Assembly: GCA_963576475.1 (NCBI GenBank)
Contig: OY754987.1
Coordinates: 4,128,036 to 4,192,035 of the forward strand
From: Molanna angustata
Lineage: Eukaryota > Arthropoda > Insecta > Trichoptera > Molannidae
DNA length: 64,000 nt
Reading direction: 5' to 3'
In this document: positions 11,190-21,489 of the stretch, piece after piece
Position numbering within the stretch: the stretch's first letter is position 1
Layout: each line of letters starts with the position of its first letter
Notes under the pieces: generated by a model
What the model saw: only the letters and a program-made list of their open reading frames with translations
Database searches by the model: none
Told to the model about the DNA's origin: nothing
Program-made: the position numbers and the translations under genes

Positions 11190-11345
11190 TGAAGGAACAG
11201 TGATAGACTTGCGTTTTTAACAGCAAATGAAAACCCCTCAGGTCGCCGTCTACCCGGAAGACCACGCAAGAGATGAAAGGATAATTGGACGTCTAAGGAG
11301 GCATAGTTTTTGAATTAGAGACTAACAGGCTAAACGAAGAAGAAT
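11190..11345 (+). mobile_element. RTE-type LINE C-terminal relic
   Basis: Codons read NPSGRRLPGRPRKR, then a stop and KDNWT, the basic end typical of RTE polymerases. Confidence 0.55.
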
Positions 11346-12335
11346 TCATATAATAAATTATTTTTTTCGTAATGGTGAATATAAAACTAAGTTGCTTTAA
11401 CATTTTTTTTTAAGTATTGCCTCAATGCCAAGGACTTTTAAAGAAAACTTTTGGAAATGGAACCATAATTACGCGTTGAAATGTCCTGTTTTTTTATTTG
11501 TATCATTATTTTTAATATACGACATTATTCATATGTTATATTCTCAAAAAATGTTTTATTATATTACGAAAAATAAAAAAATTAAATGTAAAATTACTGT
11601 AGGAATAAAAGATTATCTGGACATGTATAGCGTAGGACTCCCATCTTGGGAATGCGGTCATTTATAAAGTTTCTTTTGAAACTAAGTTTCTAGAAGATTT
11701 TTTCCTTCCATAATGATCACCATCTCTTATTCACGCACGTTCTCAACTTCTTCGCCTAGAAACAGGCAAAATATTAATATCCTCATAAAAAATCCTCGCT
11801 TGTGTTTTTTTCAGAAATGGTATGTAGCCATATTACGTTTAGGTGTGCGATAACGGCAGAAGAAAACAGATTGGAGAGATGGAAAATTTGAAGGACGTCG
11901 ACTAACTGTCTTTTTCTTCGAGTTCTTCTACTTCTCATCAATGGTTCAACAAGATATTCATTTCAGTTCTTTGTCATATTTTTTTTCTCTGTGAGTTTTT
12001 CACTTACGAAATGCCGCGAACGTGAATAGTTAGACAGCATGATGGGCCCAAATCCATGGAACCTGGTATTGGCACAAATCAAAATGAATTATACATATTT
12101 GGAAATAACTTTTCGTGAAGAATAAGAAGAATTGTGGGGTTAGTCCCGATTTACTGTCCAATCAGAATAATCCTGCCTAGAAAGCTATTTATTTAAGTCT
12201 TTTTGTATATAAAATCCTGTACCTTCCTTAAAAGACCTATGCAAAGGTATTTTAATGAGCCATCTTGAATAGATTTTGGTATCAAAACGTCCATCATTGT
12301 TTTCGCTTCTCCCACCGCCATCCGTTCAACATAAG
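11346..12335. other. no supported gene
   Basis: An 80-codon frame at 11425-11667 has AT-driven composition (Phe/Ile/Lys-rich) and no motif. No repeat boundary was recognised. Confidence 0.35.
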
Positions 12336-12339
12336 GGGA

Positions 12340-12510
12340 CTGTAAACTGGTCAGTCACAGAGCGACAAAAAAAATGCATAGCACGAAAAGTTGCTCATGG
12401 ATCCCTCTAGATTAGCAATCTCGGCACCATCGTGCAAAAAGAAAAATTGACGAATATGAATAGAATATTCATACTCGTGGACTGTCATTGACTTCAGATC
12501 TTTTTAAATA
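12340..12510 (-). repeat. repeat F, copy 2
   Basis: Reverse copy of the 5.2-kb repeat: GAGCGACAAAAAAAATGCAT, AGTTGCTCATGGA, CCCTCTAGATTAGCAATC, CGGCACCATCGTGCAAAAAG and GACTGTCATTGACTTCAGAT. Confidence 0.65.
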
Positions 12511-12881
12511 TAAAACATCAAAGGTGTGACTAAGATCTCTGTAATAATTTCACTTAATTGGAATAAACCAATAGATAGGCACCATACATAACTATGACAG
12601 AACTTCTTGAAGGTTTTAAAATTGTTCTTAGAGATCACAAAGTTCGCATGACCAATGGGACATTAAAGAATCATCTTTTGTAATAGATATGCGCACGACG
12701 CCTAGTGCGGCGCCTAGACTGTAGGCTTGGCGTTCTTACGCGCAGAAGAAATGATGAGTATTGTTGCCATGGTCAAAGTATAGAAGAAGGTTAAAATGAG
12801 TTAGGCCAGGAAGTCAAGAAGATGATATGTATAAATGGAAAGTATTTGTCATCTGCGTCATACATGTTCGTCTGTTGTTAA

Positions 12882-13064
12882 GGGGGGCAATCTGGTTGAC
12901 CGTCGAAATCAAAACCCTCCTTGTTTACCCATATCATGGATATAATTATTATATGGAGTTCTACAATATCTTTAGATGTCATTGAACTCCATTCGATAAT
13001 TATATCCATGATATGGGTAATCACTGGGGTTTTGATTTCGCCGGTCGAACCAGACTTGCCCCCC
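12882..13064. mobile_element. 183-bp palindromic (foldback) insert
   Basis: Arms of about 80 bp run from GGGGGGCAATCTGGTTGACC to its diverged complement ending TTGCCCCCC, with the near-perfect block CCCATATCATGGATATAATT inside and a loop of about 20 bp. It lies within an RTE copy, which shows both edges. No target duplication could be assigned with confidence. Confidence 0.75.
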
Positions 13065-13088
13065 AGGCTTCTTACATTTCCGCCTTTC

Positions 13089-13127
13089 AGAATATCGTTC
13101 ACATGGTCGCGCCATGTGAACGATATT
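13089..13127. repeat. 17-bp-arm palindrome inside RTE copy
   Basis: GAATATCGTTCACATGG, five bases, then its exact complement. The left arm is normal RTE sequence; the right arm replaces what the 21.65-kb copy has at this position. Confidence 0.8.
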
Positions 13128-13874
13128 CTTGACGAAGGGAGCCCCTGACTTCTAATTCCATTCCTCTCAGTCGTGTCTATTTTCTTCGTCAGGCGTTCTT
13201 CATTCACTGTCCACAAGTGACCAAACCATCTCAGTATATTAACTCTCATTCTACTACTTAATTACATCTTTCTTCATCTTACATTCTTTCTTTGTATCCT
13301 CATTTCTTATTCTGTCATAATTCTTAGCGATCCCATTTCAACTGCCATGCGACTTCTGCAATTTACAGGTTTTATTTGCATACGTCAGGGTTGGTATTAC
13401 GATTGTTTTTCGCTACTTTGATATGTTGTGATCATTCATAACTGGTATATGTACTCCATTCACTCTATTTCCTTCGATAATTCCTCATTCAATATCATTA
13501 TAAGGTTCTTTTCATTGAATCATGTTTCCAATTATTCGTGACTTGCTCGGCGCATTCGTTCTTTGATTTTGTTTGACACGCTGTTCTGGTTTCACTTTAT
13601 TTTTCAACACCTTTGTCATTGTGGGTGAATGATGCGAAAAATGTGTATCAATGTAGAAAAATGTAGCGTACTCTTCTCTCTGTCTGCCCCATTAGGAAGA
13701 TAAATTGATGTTGACATGGATGGAAATCATAATATTGGCAGGTAAAAAACCCAACCACCGACAAATCTTGTCCTGATCTAGACGTGTTCGCTGATTCGCT
13801 CTCTGTTTTTAAGAAAAAAGTTAACTCGCGCGTATTGTTTTAAGAAGGTCTCAGTGATATTTATAATAATAAAC

Positions 13875-14035
13875 ACTTCCTTGTACCATGCGCAAGTGGC
13901 GAGGTTATTGCCGTATGGCAATTTCTTCCAACTAACCAGTATTTCCAGCCAAGAGAAGCAATATTTGCGTGAGAAAATAATTTAAATAAATTTCTCCTCT
14001 ACTGGGAATCGAACCCAGGACGCCCAGTAGAGGAG
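13875..14035 (-). mobile_element. SINE-A, copy 2, 5'-truncated
   Basis: Reverse of the 3.7-kb copy: GCGCAAGTGGCGAGGTTATT, the hairpin ATTGCCGTATGGCAAT, AGAGAAGCAATATTTGCGTG and GGGAATCGAACCCAGGA (B-box). The head stops soon after the B-box. Confidence 0.7.
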
Positions 14036-14531
14036 ATATTTATATACGCTTTTGATTGCAATCTGCTTGATATTGTCTTTTCTCTAAGTTTTATAACTTT
14101 TTTTTATCTTCTTCTGTACCTATTTTTTACTTCTACTTATGTAATTTGTGTAACTTCTATAACTTAGTTTTTTCTTTTCTTAAATTTCTAAAATGATGTA
14201 AATATTTCTTCTCCTTCTTGTATAACTTATGTAGGTGTGTGATTGAATAAGAGCTCATGTAATTTTGTGTGCATCCATAATTGGACGTCCAGCACTCATA
14301 ATAATAACCAATATTATCTTCTTTTTATGAAAATTGTAAGCTGGATGTCTGTCGATGTACCCTTTTTTTAATTAAATAAAATAAAAAGAGAGCATAGAGA
14401 AAAAGTTTTAAATACAAATACGAGAGAGAGAGGGGGGAAATTTCTTGAAATATCTCAACATTTTCAAGAAATCTTTAATACTGTTTCGTTTTCGAAACGC
14501 CCTGTGCCAAATAACAATAAAATTATTTTTG
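14036..14531. other. no gene seen
   Basis: AT-rich with pyrimidine runs and a GAGAGAGAGAGGGGGG stretch near 14422. Nothing was identified. Confidence 0.4.
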
Positions 14532-14537
14532 TTTATT
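14532..14537 (-). promoter_or_regulatory. candidate NPFR poly(A) signal
   Basis: First canonical AATAAA on the minus strand downstream of the NPFR stop, about 815 bases away. The variant ATTAAA occurs earlier, inside the minisatellite (for example 15023-15028). Which is used cannot be told from sequence. Confidence 0.3.
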
Positions 14538-14769
14538 TCCGCGCAACATTCAAAGACAGGTGCGTATCATGTTTTTTCGTTGTTGTTCAATTATAATCAA
14601 TAGTTGCCTTCGTAATAAAGTATATCTCGTCTCAGATTTAAAATTACTCATTAATTTTCTGCGAAGAACGGGAAAAGGAAACCGTTCATTTTCATCCCTT
14701 CAAGTTAAATTCAAAATAATTACGGGAAGCAAAGACGCCCACTGTTTTTTAAAGTCTAAAATAGGTAAA

Positions 14770-15125
14770 GAAGTACCAACCTCTTTAAAAACAATGCACG
14801 CAGCAGTCATTGAATAGGTAGGTACGTACCCACATCTTTACAAACAGTTCACGAAGCAGCTGAATAGGTAGAAACGTACCCACCTCTTTACAAACACTAC
14901 ATGCAGCATTAATTGAATATGTAGGTAGGTACGTACCCACCTCTTTACAAATACTGTATTCAGCAGTCATTTAATAGGTAGGTACGTAGCCACCTCTTGA
15001 CAAACACTACACGCTGTAGTAATTTAATAGGTAGGTACGTACCCACCTCTTGACAATCACTACACGCAGTAGTCATTTAACATGTATGTACGTACCCACC
15101 TCTTTACAAACAGTTCACACAGCAT
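14770..15125. repeat. ~55-60-bp minisatellite next to the NPFR stop
   Basis: About seven diverged units share TAGGTAGGTACGTACCCACC, TCTTTACAAACA and CGCAGCAGTCATTTAATA. The array starts about 225 bases after the NPFR stop and lies before the first AATAAA, so it may be transcribed as 3' UTR. Confidence 0.8.
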
Positions 15126-15350
15126 TCCTTATATACACAATAAAATGTAGTTCTAGAGTTCTACACAGTTTTCATTTCGCGATTTAAACGAAAATTAGCT
15201 GGAAGTCGCTAGGAGGTTCTGTCCGTTGGAACTTGTTTGACAGCTGATCCCCAGTTTGTTTGGCTCCTGTCAGTAAACCACGTTTTGCTTCTTCATCTGT
15301 TTGAAGTTGAGATCGGCGCGCTCCCTTTTCATGCGCCGGCTAAAATACCT

Positions 15351-16121
15351 CTATCTGGCTAAGATCGTCATCTCCGTGTCGGCGACCGTCAGATGGAGTC
15401 CGTTCTCAGTGATGTCTTGGAGGTCGCTGCCTTTTAGCACGTTCAGCCTCCCCGGCGTCGCCTCCGGAAGCTGGTTTCTTGGAGACCTAGACGATCGGCC
15501 CACCCTCGCAAAACTCCCGCACTGAACACAGGCGAGGATCTCCTTGAACTCTTTCTTGAAGTTGTCGTTAAGCCAGCCGTATAGGAGGGGATTTGAACAA
15601 GCGCTAGACATTCCCATCATGTGGCATATGGCATACATGATGAGGAGACTTTGGTGGTCCATCAAGGGCTCGTCTGAGAGATCAGCGAACAGGTTGAACA
15701 GGTTCAACGGCAACCAACTGATGCAGTAAATAATCGCTATCGAAATAAGGAGCGAGTTTGTTCTATGCATTCTTCTACCCCTCTGCCTCTCTTTCTTGAC
15801 TTCTCCGGCGAGGTTTGTGGACACGTATCTATACTTTAGTTTGAAGTAGATTCTCAAGTAGGCCGCCGAGACTACGATGATGGGCAGCAGGTATTGAAAT
15901 ACAAGACTGAAGGCGGAGTAATATGCCCTTCCGTGGGTCGAGGGCCATTCTTCCATGCAGAAGCTGACGCTGTCGATTCCAAAGAGGTTAATGTTGTGGG
16001 TCTTCAGACTCCTGTAGATGAACAAAGGCGAAGCAAGGACAACGGCCAAAATCCATATCATTGTTAGAATGATAATAGCTCCCATTACCTGGAGATTTTC
16101 ACGAGTTGGATAGATGATCAC
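15351..16121 (-). CDS. NPFR: Neuropeptide F receptor, coding exon 3 (TM4-TM7 and C-tail)
   Basis: Last coding exon of a class A GPCR for neuropeptide F, the invertebrate NPY homologue; such receptors sit in the plasma membrane and generally signal through Gi/o. The exon has 256 codons (residues 165-420) and ends at TAG 15353-15351. Acceptor TTTGTTCCCAG precedes GTG ATC ATC, so exon 2 ends DRYQ and this exon continues VIIYPTRENL, in phase 0, as in Drosophila NPFR. Visible landmarks are the ECL2 cysteine of FCMEEWPS (residue 219), TM5 near FQYLLPIIVVS, the basic third loop RGRRMHRTN, the TM6 motif SWLPLN (299-304), the TM7 motif NPLLYGW (341-347) followed by LNDNFKKEF, and tail cysteines 362 and 365 that could be palmitoylated. 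GC is well above the flanks. Family assignment is firm; ligand specificity is inferred. Confidence 0.95.
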   Translation of the reverse strand: MIIYPTRENLQVMGAIIILTMIWILAVVLASPLFIYRSLKTHNINLFGIDSVSFCMEEWPSTHGRAYYSAFSLVFQYLLPIIVVSAAYLRIYFKLKYRYVSTNLAGEVKKERQRGRRMHRTNSLLISIAIIYCISWLPLNLFNLFADLSDEPLMDHQSLLIMYAICHMMGMSSACSNPLLYGWLNDNFKKEFKEILACVQCGSFARVGRSSRSPRNQLPEATPGRLNVLKGSDLQDITENGLHLTVADTEMTILAR

Positions 16122-16294
16122 CTGGGAACAAAGGAGAAGATAAACTGATTAATCTATGAACTATACTATAAACGTATTTACTGTACTTTCCTTTAGATCA
16201 TTATTTTTTTTGAAAATTTTATATTCTAGTTGTAGAAATAATTGTAAAAGATTTCACAACAATAATCTTTCATATGAAAAAACCGATCGTGTGT

Positions 16295-16385
16295 CAAGAT
16301 AGAAAAAATGCGGCGTTAGGTTCTCTCTGCAAACCCTATGAGGAATATGGCATGATGATATGTATGTATGTGTGTAGTAAAAATT
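16295..16385 (+). mobile_element. RTE LINE 3'-end fragment
   Basis: AAGATAGAAAAAATGCGGCG, GGTTCTCTCTGC, GGCATGATGATATG and a TATGTATGTGTG tail: the terminal ~90 bp of the RTE family only. Confidence 0.7.
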
Positions 16386-16419
16386 AACTTTCAAACAATT
16401 CGCATATGAAAATCATTCG

Positions 16420-16866
16420 TAAATTGATGAGTTTAACGATTTCTCATGATTTCCATCATCAAACTTCTTGGCTTAGTTCAAATGGAACCACCCCAGAAGT
16501 ATTCATCGAATTCAGACGACATGGTAAACAATTATTATTTATTTCAGACGACTTTGAACATTGAAAACTTGTTTTTTTTTATCGTGAGTTTCATCATCAG
16601 ATCTTGATGATGAAATTCATATGTGTGATCATCTCTGAATCACTCCCTTCCTGTTAAAAAAGAAATAATTAATATCGGACAATGTCACAAAGAGTTCTTA
16701 TCGCTGAAATTCAAATTGAAGATTTTGATCAATTTCTCATGGATCTCATAATCATAACGTGACCAAATTGAAATGGGACCAATCGTAAGATACTTAAAAA
16801 AAATCATCGAGATCGGTCATCGTGGCCAAAAGAAATCGATGAACATACAAAAAAAATTCACTTCTA
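16420..16866. repeat. repeat E, copy 2
   Basis: Shares with 1554-1870 TTTCTCATGATTTC, TCATCATCAGATCTTGA, CAAATTGAAATGGGACCAAT and the ATCG...TCGG...AACATACA end. Blocks are shuffled or duplicated relative to copy 1. Confidence 0.5.
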
Positions 16867-17137
16867 ATTGATAATTGCCTCCGTTTTTAAAAGCCAGTTT
16901 AATGATAAAGGCACACACTTTTACGCAATTTATAGAATCAATGACCCCAAACACCAAATCATTGGTACAACACAGAATACAAGAAATACAGTAAAAATAT
17001 ACAGACCATTTTTACACAAATTATCCAAATCACACATTAATTCATGTTGCATTCATGATTCGCTTATCCAATATAATATAGTTTTGTTTTTGAAGTGCTT
17101 GAAAATAAGCTGATAACACTACGCCGTCTATTTAGAA

Positions 17138-18095
17138 CTAGATGCATGTAACACATGAGATCCAACTGTCGATAGCGATAGTATGTATAGTTGAAGAATA
17201 AGAATCAAACTATAAACCCATAAATACAAATTATTGAAAATTTTAACACATGTTGGTATGTATGTCAAGATAGGACAGTATGGAGGTCAGTCCTGTTTTC
17301 CTACCCGGAATATGAAAACAACATGATGGTTCTGTATGTATGTTAGGAGATTAAGTACCTATCAAACTATTAAATCTTCTTACATATTGTGTATAGGCGA
17401 CTGATATACAAATTGTATGAAGCAATGTCGTCACTAAATTCAATTTTTATAAAAATTGTTAAAAAAAGTTTGAGATGTGCTAATATAATGTTCATATTTT
17501 TTATAGAAAATTAAATTATCTAGTTCGGGTGTTTCGGCTTTTTTCGATATTTTTGAAAAATTTGGAAATATAGGCAGTTAAACTCATAAATTTATCATAA
17601 AAGATATTTTTCTTAATAAAAAATGTTTGAGAAACCCTGGAACTTCTTTGAAAAAAAATAATTTGAGATTTTGTATTTTTCTATATTTGTACCAATTTTC
17701 AGCGTTCTAGCTTTTATGGTTTCTGAGATATATGGAAAAATTAAGTAAAAATTCAAAAGTTGATAATCCCTGCTGAAACAAAAATTCACAATTCTGAGTA
17801 TAAATGTTTTGTAGGCTTGTAAGTGTTTATATATTCTGAAATTTTGGGCTCTGTAAATTGAGCGGATCAAAAGTTATAAGGGGGGGACCGACACACAGAC
17901 ACACAAAATGTTCTACTCCGAATTCTGAATAAATCTATGTATGGGAACATATATGCTGCGAGGCCTCTAGTTCGTGTTATTAGCATGCAAAAAGTCCACT
18001 ACACCATACAAAATTTTCCTTCGTACACGCATCTTGGCTTAATAATGTCGATTCATTAAGATAATTGAATTCTCATGAACGAATCGACAGTTGGA
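17138..18095 (-). mobile_element. HINE (Helentron-type rolling-circle element), copy 1
   Basis: Read on the minus strand it begins TCCAACTGTCGAT and ends with a CATGTGTTACATG hairpin and a CTAG-type terminus. The start sequence recurs inverted just before the 3' hairpin (GATCCAACTGTCGAT at about 17158). This asymmetric inverted-repeat layout, plus T residues on both sides, fits the Helentron-associated class. No Rep/helicase coding. It contains an RTE-tail-like block and a short ACACACAG run. Confidence 0.75.
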
Positions 18096-18394
18096 ATATA
18101 TCTTTAAACTTTGCAGCTATTTCCTTGTGGCACATGTTAACTTGTGGCTGCGCTAGCGTCGAGAAATCTGGTGACGCCATGCAAAACGGACTATAATAAT
18201 GTATTGTATATAGGTATGTAGTGTAGAGGTGCAGAACCACTTGACGGCCATTCGTTCTGAACAATTCACTTGCCAGTGGAAACGCTGCCTCTGCTATCTT
18301 CTAGTCAACTCCGCGAAGCGATCTTTATCGTATAATTTATTTATCAGTATAATTTAACATTCAAAATAATCTTCTGTCAATAAACATATCTTTT
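18096..18394. other. unassigned, between HINE and SINE-C
   Basis: A moderately GC-rich stretch around 18110-18320 has no recognised motif; the 63-codon frame there is not supported. Confidence 0.35.
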
Positions 18395-18682
18395 ATCTTT
18401 CGCCCTAGCGCTTTTTGTCCCGTTTCTATCGGGGTACGCTTTTTGACCATGATCCTGGAATTGGCGAGTCTGGTTATTACATTGAAGCGACTGCCATCTG
18501 ACCTTCGTAACCCTTAGAAAGGGGAATCAGACAAATTGGATCATGGCTACACATAGCTAGTGATATAAATCCGCACATAGATTTTTTAAAAATCCAGAGG
18601 TGCGTGCCCCGCCTGGATTTGAACCGTCGACCTCACACATGTGAGGCGACGACCTAACCGCTGGACTATCACCGCTGTCAAT
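18395..18682 (-). mobile_element. SINE-C, tRNA-derived, copy 1
   Basis: The minus strand starts AGCGGTGATAGTCCAGCGG (A-box region), then a B-box-like GACGGTTCAAATCC, then a body with CTGGATTTTT, CAATTTGTCTGATTCCCC and GGCAGTCGCTTCAATG, and an end with CCCCGATAGAAACGGGAC. A near-identical copy lies at 54530-54825. The length of about 285 bp is usual for SINEs. Confidence 0.8.
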
Positions 18683-19091
18683 AAACATATATGTGTAAGT
18701 AAACCATTATCTTTTAATCTCTGTCCAATATACCAGAGTTTTATTTTAGTCCTAATTATAATATTTCATTTTACGTAGTATTGTGTTAGGTATTTTATAT
18801 TCCAGTATTTAAATCCCTAATTGGTTCGATCCCAATTAGCGATTATCTCCGCCATATAATACCTACGCAGTACTACCAAATACATTTGTAGGGTATACAG
18901 GTAATAAATACCTGAAGTCTGCAGAGACTGGCCGTACCACACACCCCACACACCAGGTAACTGGTGACCATCATAGGTAAAATAGGTAAAAACTTATATA
19001 GTTAAAATAAATAAATATCTTAGTGTCAACCGCGTTTGTGTATTTTTATGTCAACTAGTTTCGGAGACGTACCTAACTAGTTGACATAAAA

Positions 19092-20086
19092 CTAGTTGCA
19101 TGTTACACATGAGATCCAACTGTCGATAGCGATAGTATGTATAGTTGAAGAATAAGTAACAAACTATAAACCCATAAATACAAATTATTTAATATTTTAA
19201 GATATTTGGTTTTCTATACAACACATGTACCTAGGTATGTATGTCAAGATAGGATAGTATGGAGGTCAGTCCTTTGATCCTACCCAGAATATGAAAACAG
19301 CATGATGGTATGTATGTATGTTTGGAGATTAGTATCAAACTATTAAGTCTTAGATATTGTGTTTAGGCTACTGACATACAAATTGTATGAAGCAATGTCT
19401 TCACTAAATTCAATTTTTATAAAAATTGTTAACAAAAAATTGAGATGTGCTAATACAATATCAATATTTTTTATAGAAAATTAAATTATCTTGTTCGGGT
19501 GTTTCGGTTTTTTTCGATATTTATAAAAAATTTGGAAATATAGGCAGTTAAACTCATAAATTTATCATAAAAAAAATATTTTTATTAATAAAAAATGTTT
19601 GAAAAACCCTGGAATTTTTTTGAAAAAACTGATTTGAGTTTTTGTATTTGTCTATGTTTGTACCAATTTTCAGCGTTCTAGCTTTTATTGTTTCTGAGAT
19701 ATATGGAAAAATAAACCAAAAATTTAAAAGTTGATAACCCCTGACTGAAACAAAAATTCACCATTTTTAGTATAAAAGTTTTGTACGCTTATAAGTGTTT
19801 ATATATTTTTAAATTTTAGGCTCTGTAAATTGAGCGGATCAAAAGTTAAAAGGGGGGGACAGACAGACACACACACAGACACACAAAACTCACATAAAAT
19901 GTTCTACTCCGAATTCTGAGTAAATCCATGTATGCGAACATATATGCTGCGAGGCCTCTAGTTGGTGTTATTAGCATGCAAAAAGTCCACTACATCATAC
20001 AAAATGTTCCTTCGTACACGCATCTTGGCTTAATAATGTCGATTCATTCAGAGAATTGAATTCTCATGAACGAATCAACAGTTGGA
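19092..20086 (-). mobile_element. HINE, copy 2
   Basis: Same ends as copy 1 (ACTAGTTGCATG hairpin side, GTTGGA side); 995 bp. The inner block has a TCAAAAGTTAAAAGGGGGGG tract followed by a GACACACACACAG microsatellite. Confidence 0.75.
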
Positions 20087-20191
20087 ATATTTAGAAATTG
20101 ATTGATGAAAAACGAAAGTTACTGAATACCCTTATAAATTTGGTAACAATGCCATCGCATATTTGTATTTATTTTATTTTTTTAAAATAAA

Positions 20192-20957
20192 CTAGTTACA
20201 TGTAACACATGAGATCCAACTGTCGACAGCGATAGTATGTATAGTTGAAGAATAAGTACCAAACCCATAAATACAAATTCTTTATTATTTTATGATATTT
20301 AGTTTTCTATACAACACATGTACCTAGGTAGTCAAGATAGGATAGTATGGAGGTCAGTCTTTTTTTCCTACCCGGAATATGAAAACAGCATGATGGTATA
20401 TGTATATTGTATGTTTAGAGATGAAGTATCAAACTATTAAGTCTTCTTTGATATTGTGTATAGGTGACTACCATACAAATTGTATGAAGCGATGTCGTCA
20501 CTAAATTCAATTTTTATAAAAATTGTTAAAAAAAATTTGAGATGTACTGCTACAATGTTAATATTTTTTATATAAAATTAAATTATCTAGTTGAAGTGTT
20601 TCGGCTTTTTTCGATATTTTAAAAAAAATGGAAATATAGGCAGTTAAACTCATAAATTTATCATAAAAAAAATACTTTTCTTAATAAAAAATGTTTGAGA
20701 AACCATGGAATTTTTTTGAAAAAATTAATTTGAGATTTTGTATTTGTCTATGTTTATACCAATTTTCAGCGTTCTAGCTTTTATGGTTTCTGAGATATAG
20801 GGAAAAATAAAATAAAAATTCAAAAGTTGATAACCCCTGACTGAAACAAAAATTCAAAATTCCGAGTATAAAAGTTTTGTAGGCCTGTAACTGTTTATAT
20901 ATTCTGAAATTTTGGGCTCTGTAAATTGAGCAGATCAAAAGTTATAAGGGGGGGGGG

Positions 20958-20988
<31 letters not shown>

Positions 20989-21213
20989 TACACACACACA
21001 CACAGACACACGAAATGTTCTACTCCGAATTCTGAGTAAATCCGTGTATGGAACATATATGCTGCGAAGCCTCTAAGTTGGTGTTTTTTGACTTTAAAGT
21101 TGGAAAAGCCGTGAAAAAAGTAGACCTCTCCATACAATTCTCGCGTATTCTGGCTTGAAACATTGTCGATATGTTAAGAGAACAAAGTTCTCCTGAACAA
21201 ATCGACAGTTGGA
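20192..21213 (-). mobile_element. HINE, copy 3
   Basis: 1022 bp, 105 bp from copy 2 in the same orientation. Its microsatellite is longest here ((CA)n with CAGACATA, about 20957-21011). Its right part matches copy 4 closely (TGGAAAAGCCGTGAAAAAAG, ATTCTCGCGTATTCTGGC), whereas copies 1 and 2 share another right part (GCATGCAAAAAGTCCACTAC), giving two subfamilies. Confidence 0.8.
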
Positions 21214-21489
21214 ATATTATTCCTTTCTTAGCATTGAGTATCTTCTTTATCAGCAAGAGTATGGATCACCTTTTGCACCAAATTGCCTCATTGCAAGCCG
21301 CCATTGTACAGTTAAAAATGTACGACACTTTTTGTAAGTAAGAAATGAAATTTTGTTTATTTTTGTTTTATGTATTTTCTCTTATATTTTTTTTTTCAGT
21401 AAATACAATATAGCAAAAACTTCAATATTATAATGAAATTTATTACCTCACTAGGTGACGCCTGTTCTCAGGTAATAGTAACAACATAC

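Larger units (their letters stand above)
12850..13640 (-). mobile_element. RTE LINE, 5'-truncated, interrupted
   Basis: The complement holds the RTE landmarks WFGH, ERLTKKI and DHVNDIL, as in the copies at 21.5 and 40.9 kb. It is split by a 183-bp palindromic element and altered by a local inverted duplication at 13089-13127. The longest frame (12878-13249) mixes LINE and insert sequence and is not a gene. Confidence 0.7.

Noticed and set aside
11425..11667. 80-codon ORF as a gene
   Set aside because: Composition follows AT-rich DNA; no motif, promoter or splice context.
15351..16121. Treating the 256-codon frame as a stand-alone GPCR gene starting at 16121
   Set aside because: The first codon is GTG directly after a splice acceptor, and the sequence continues the DRYQ exon at 38101; it is a last exon.
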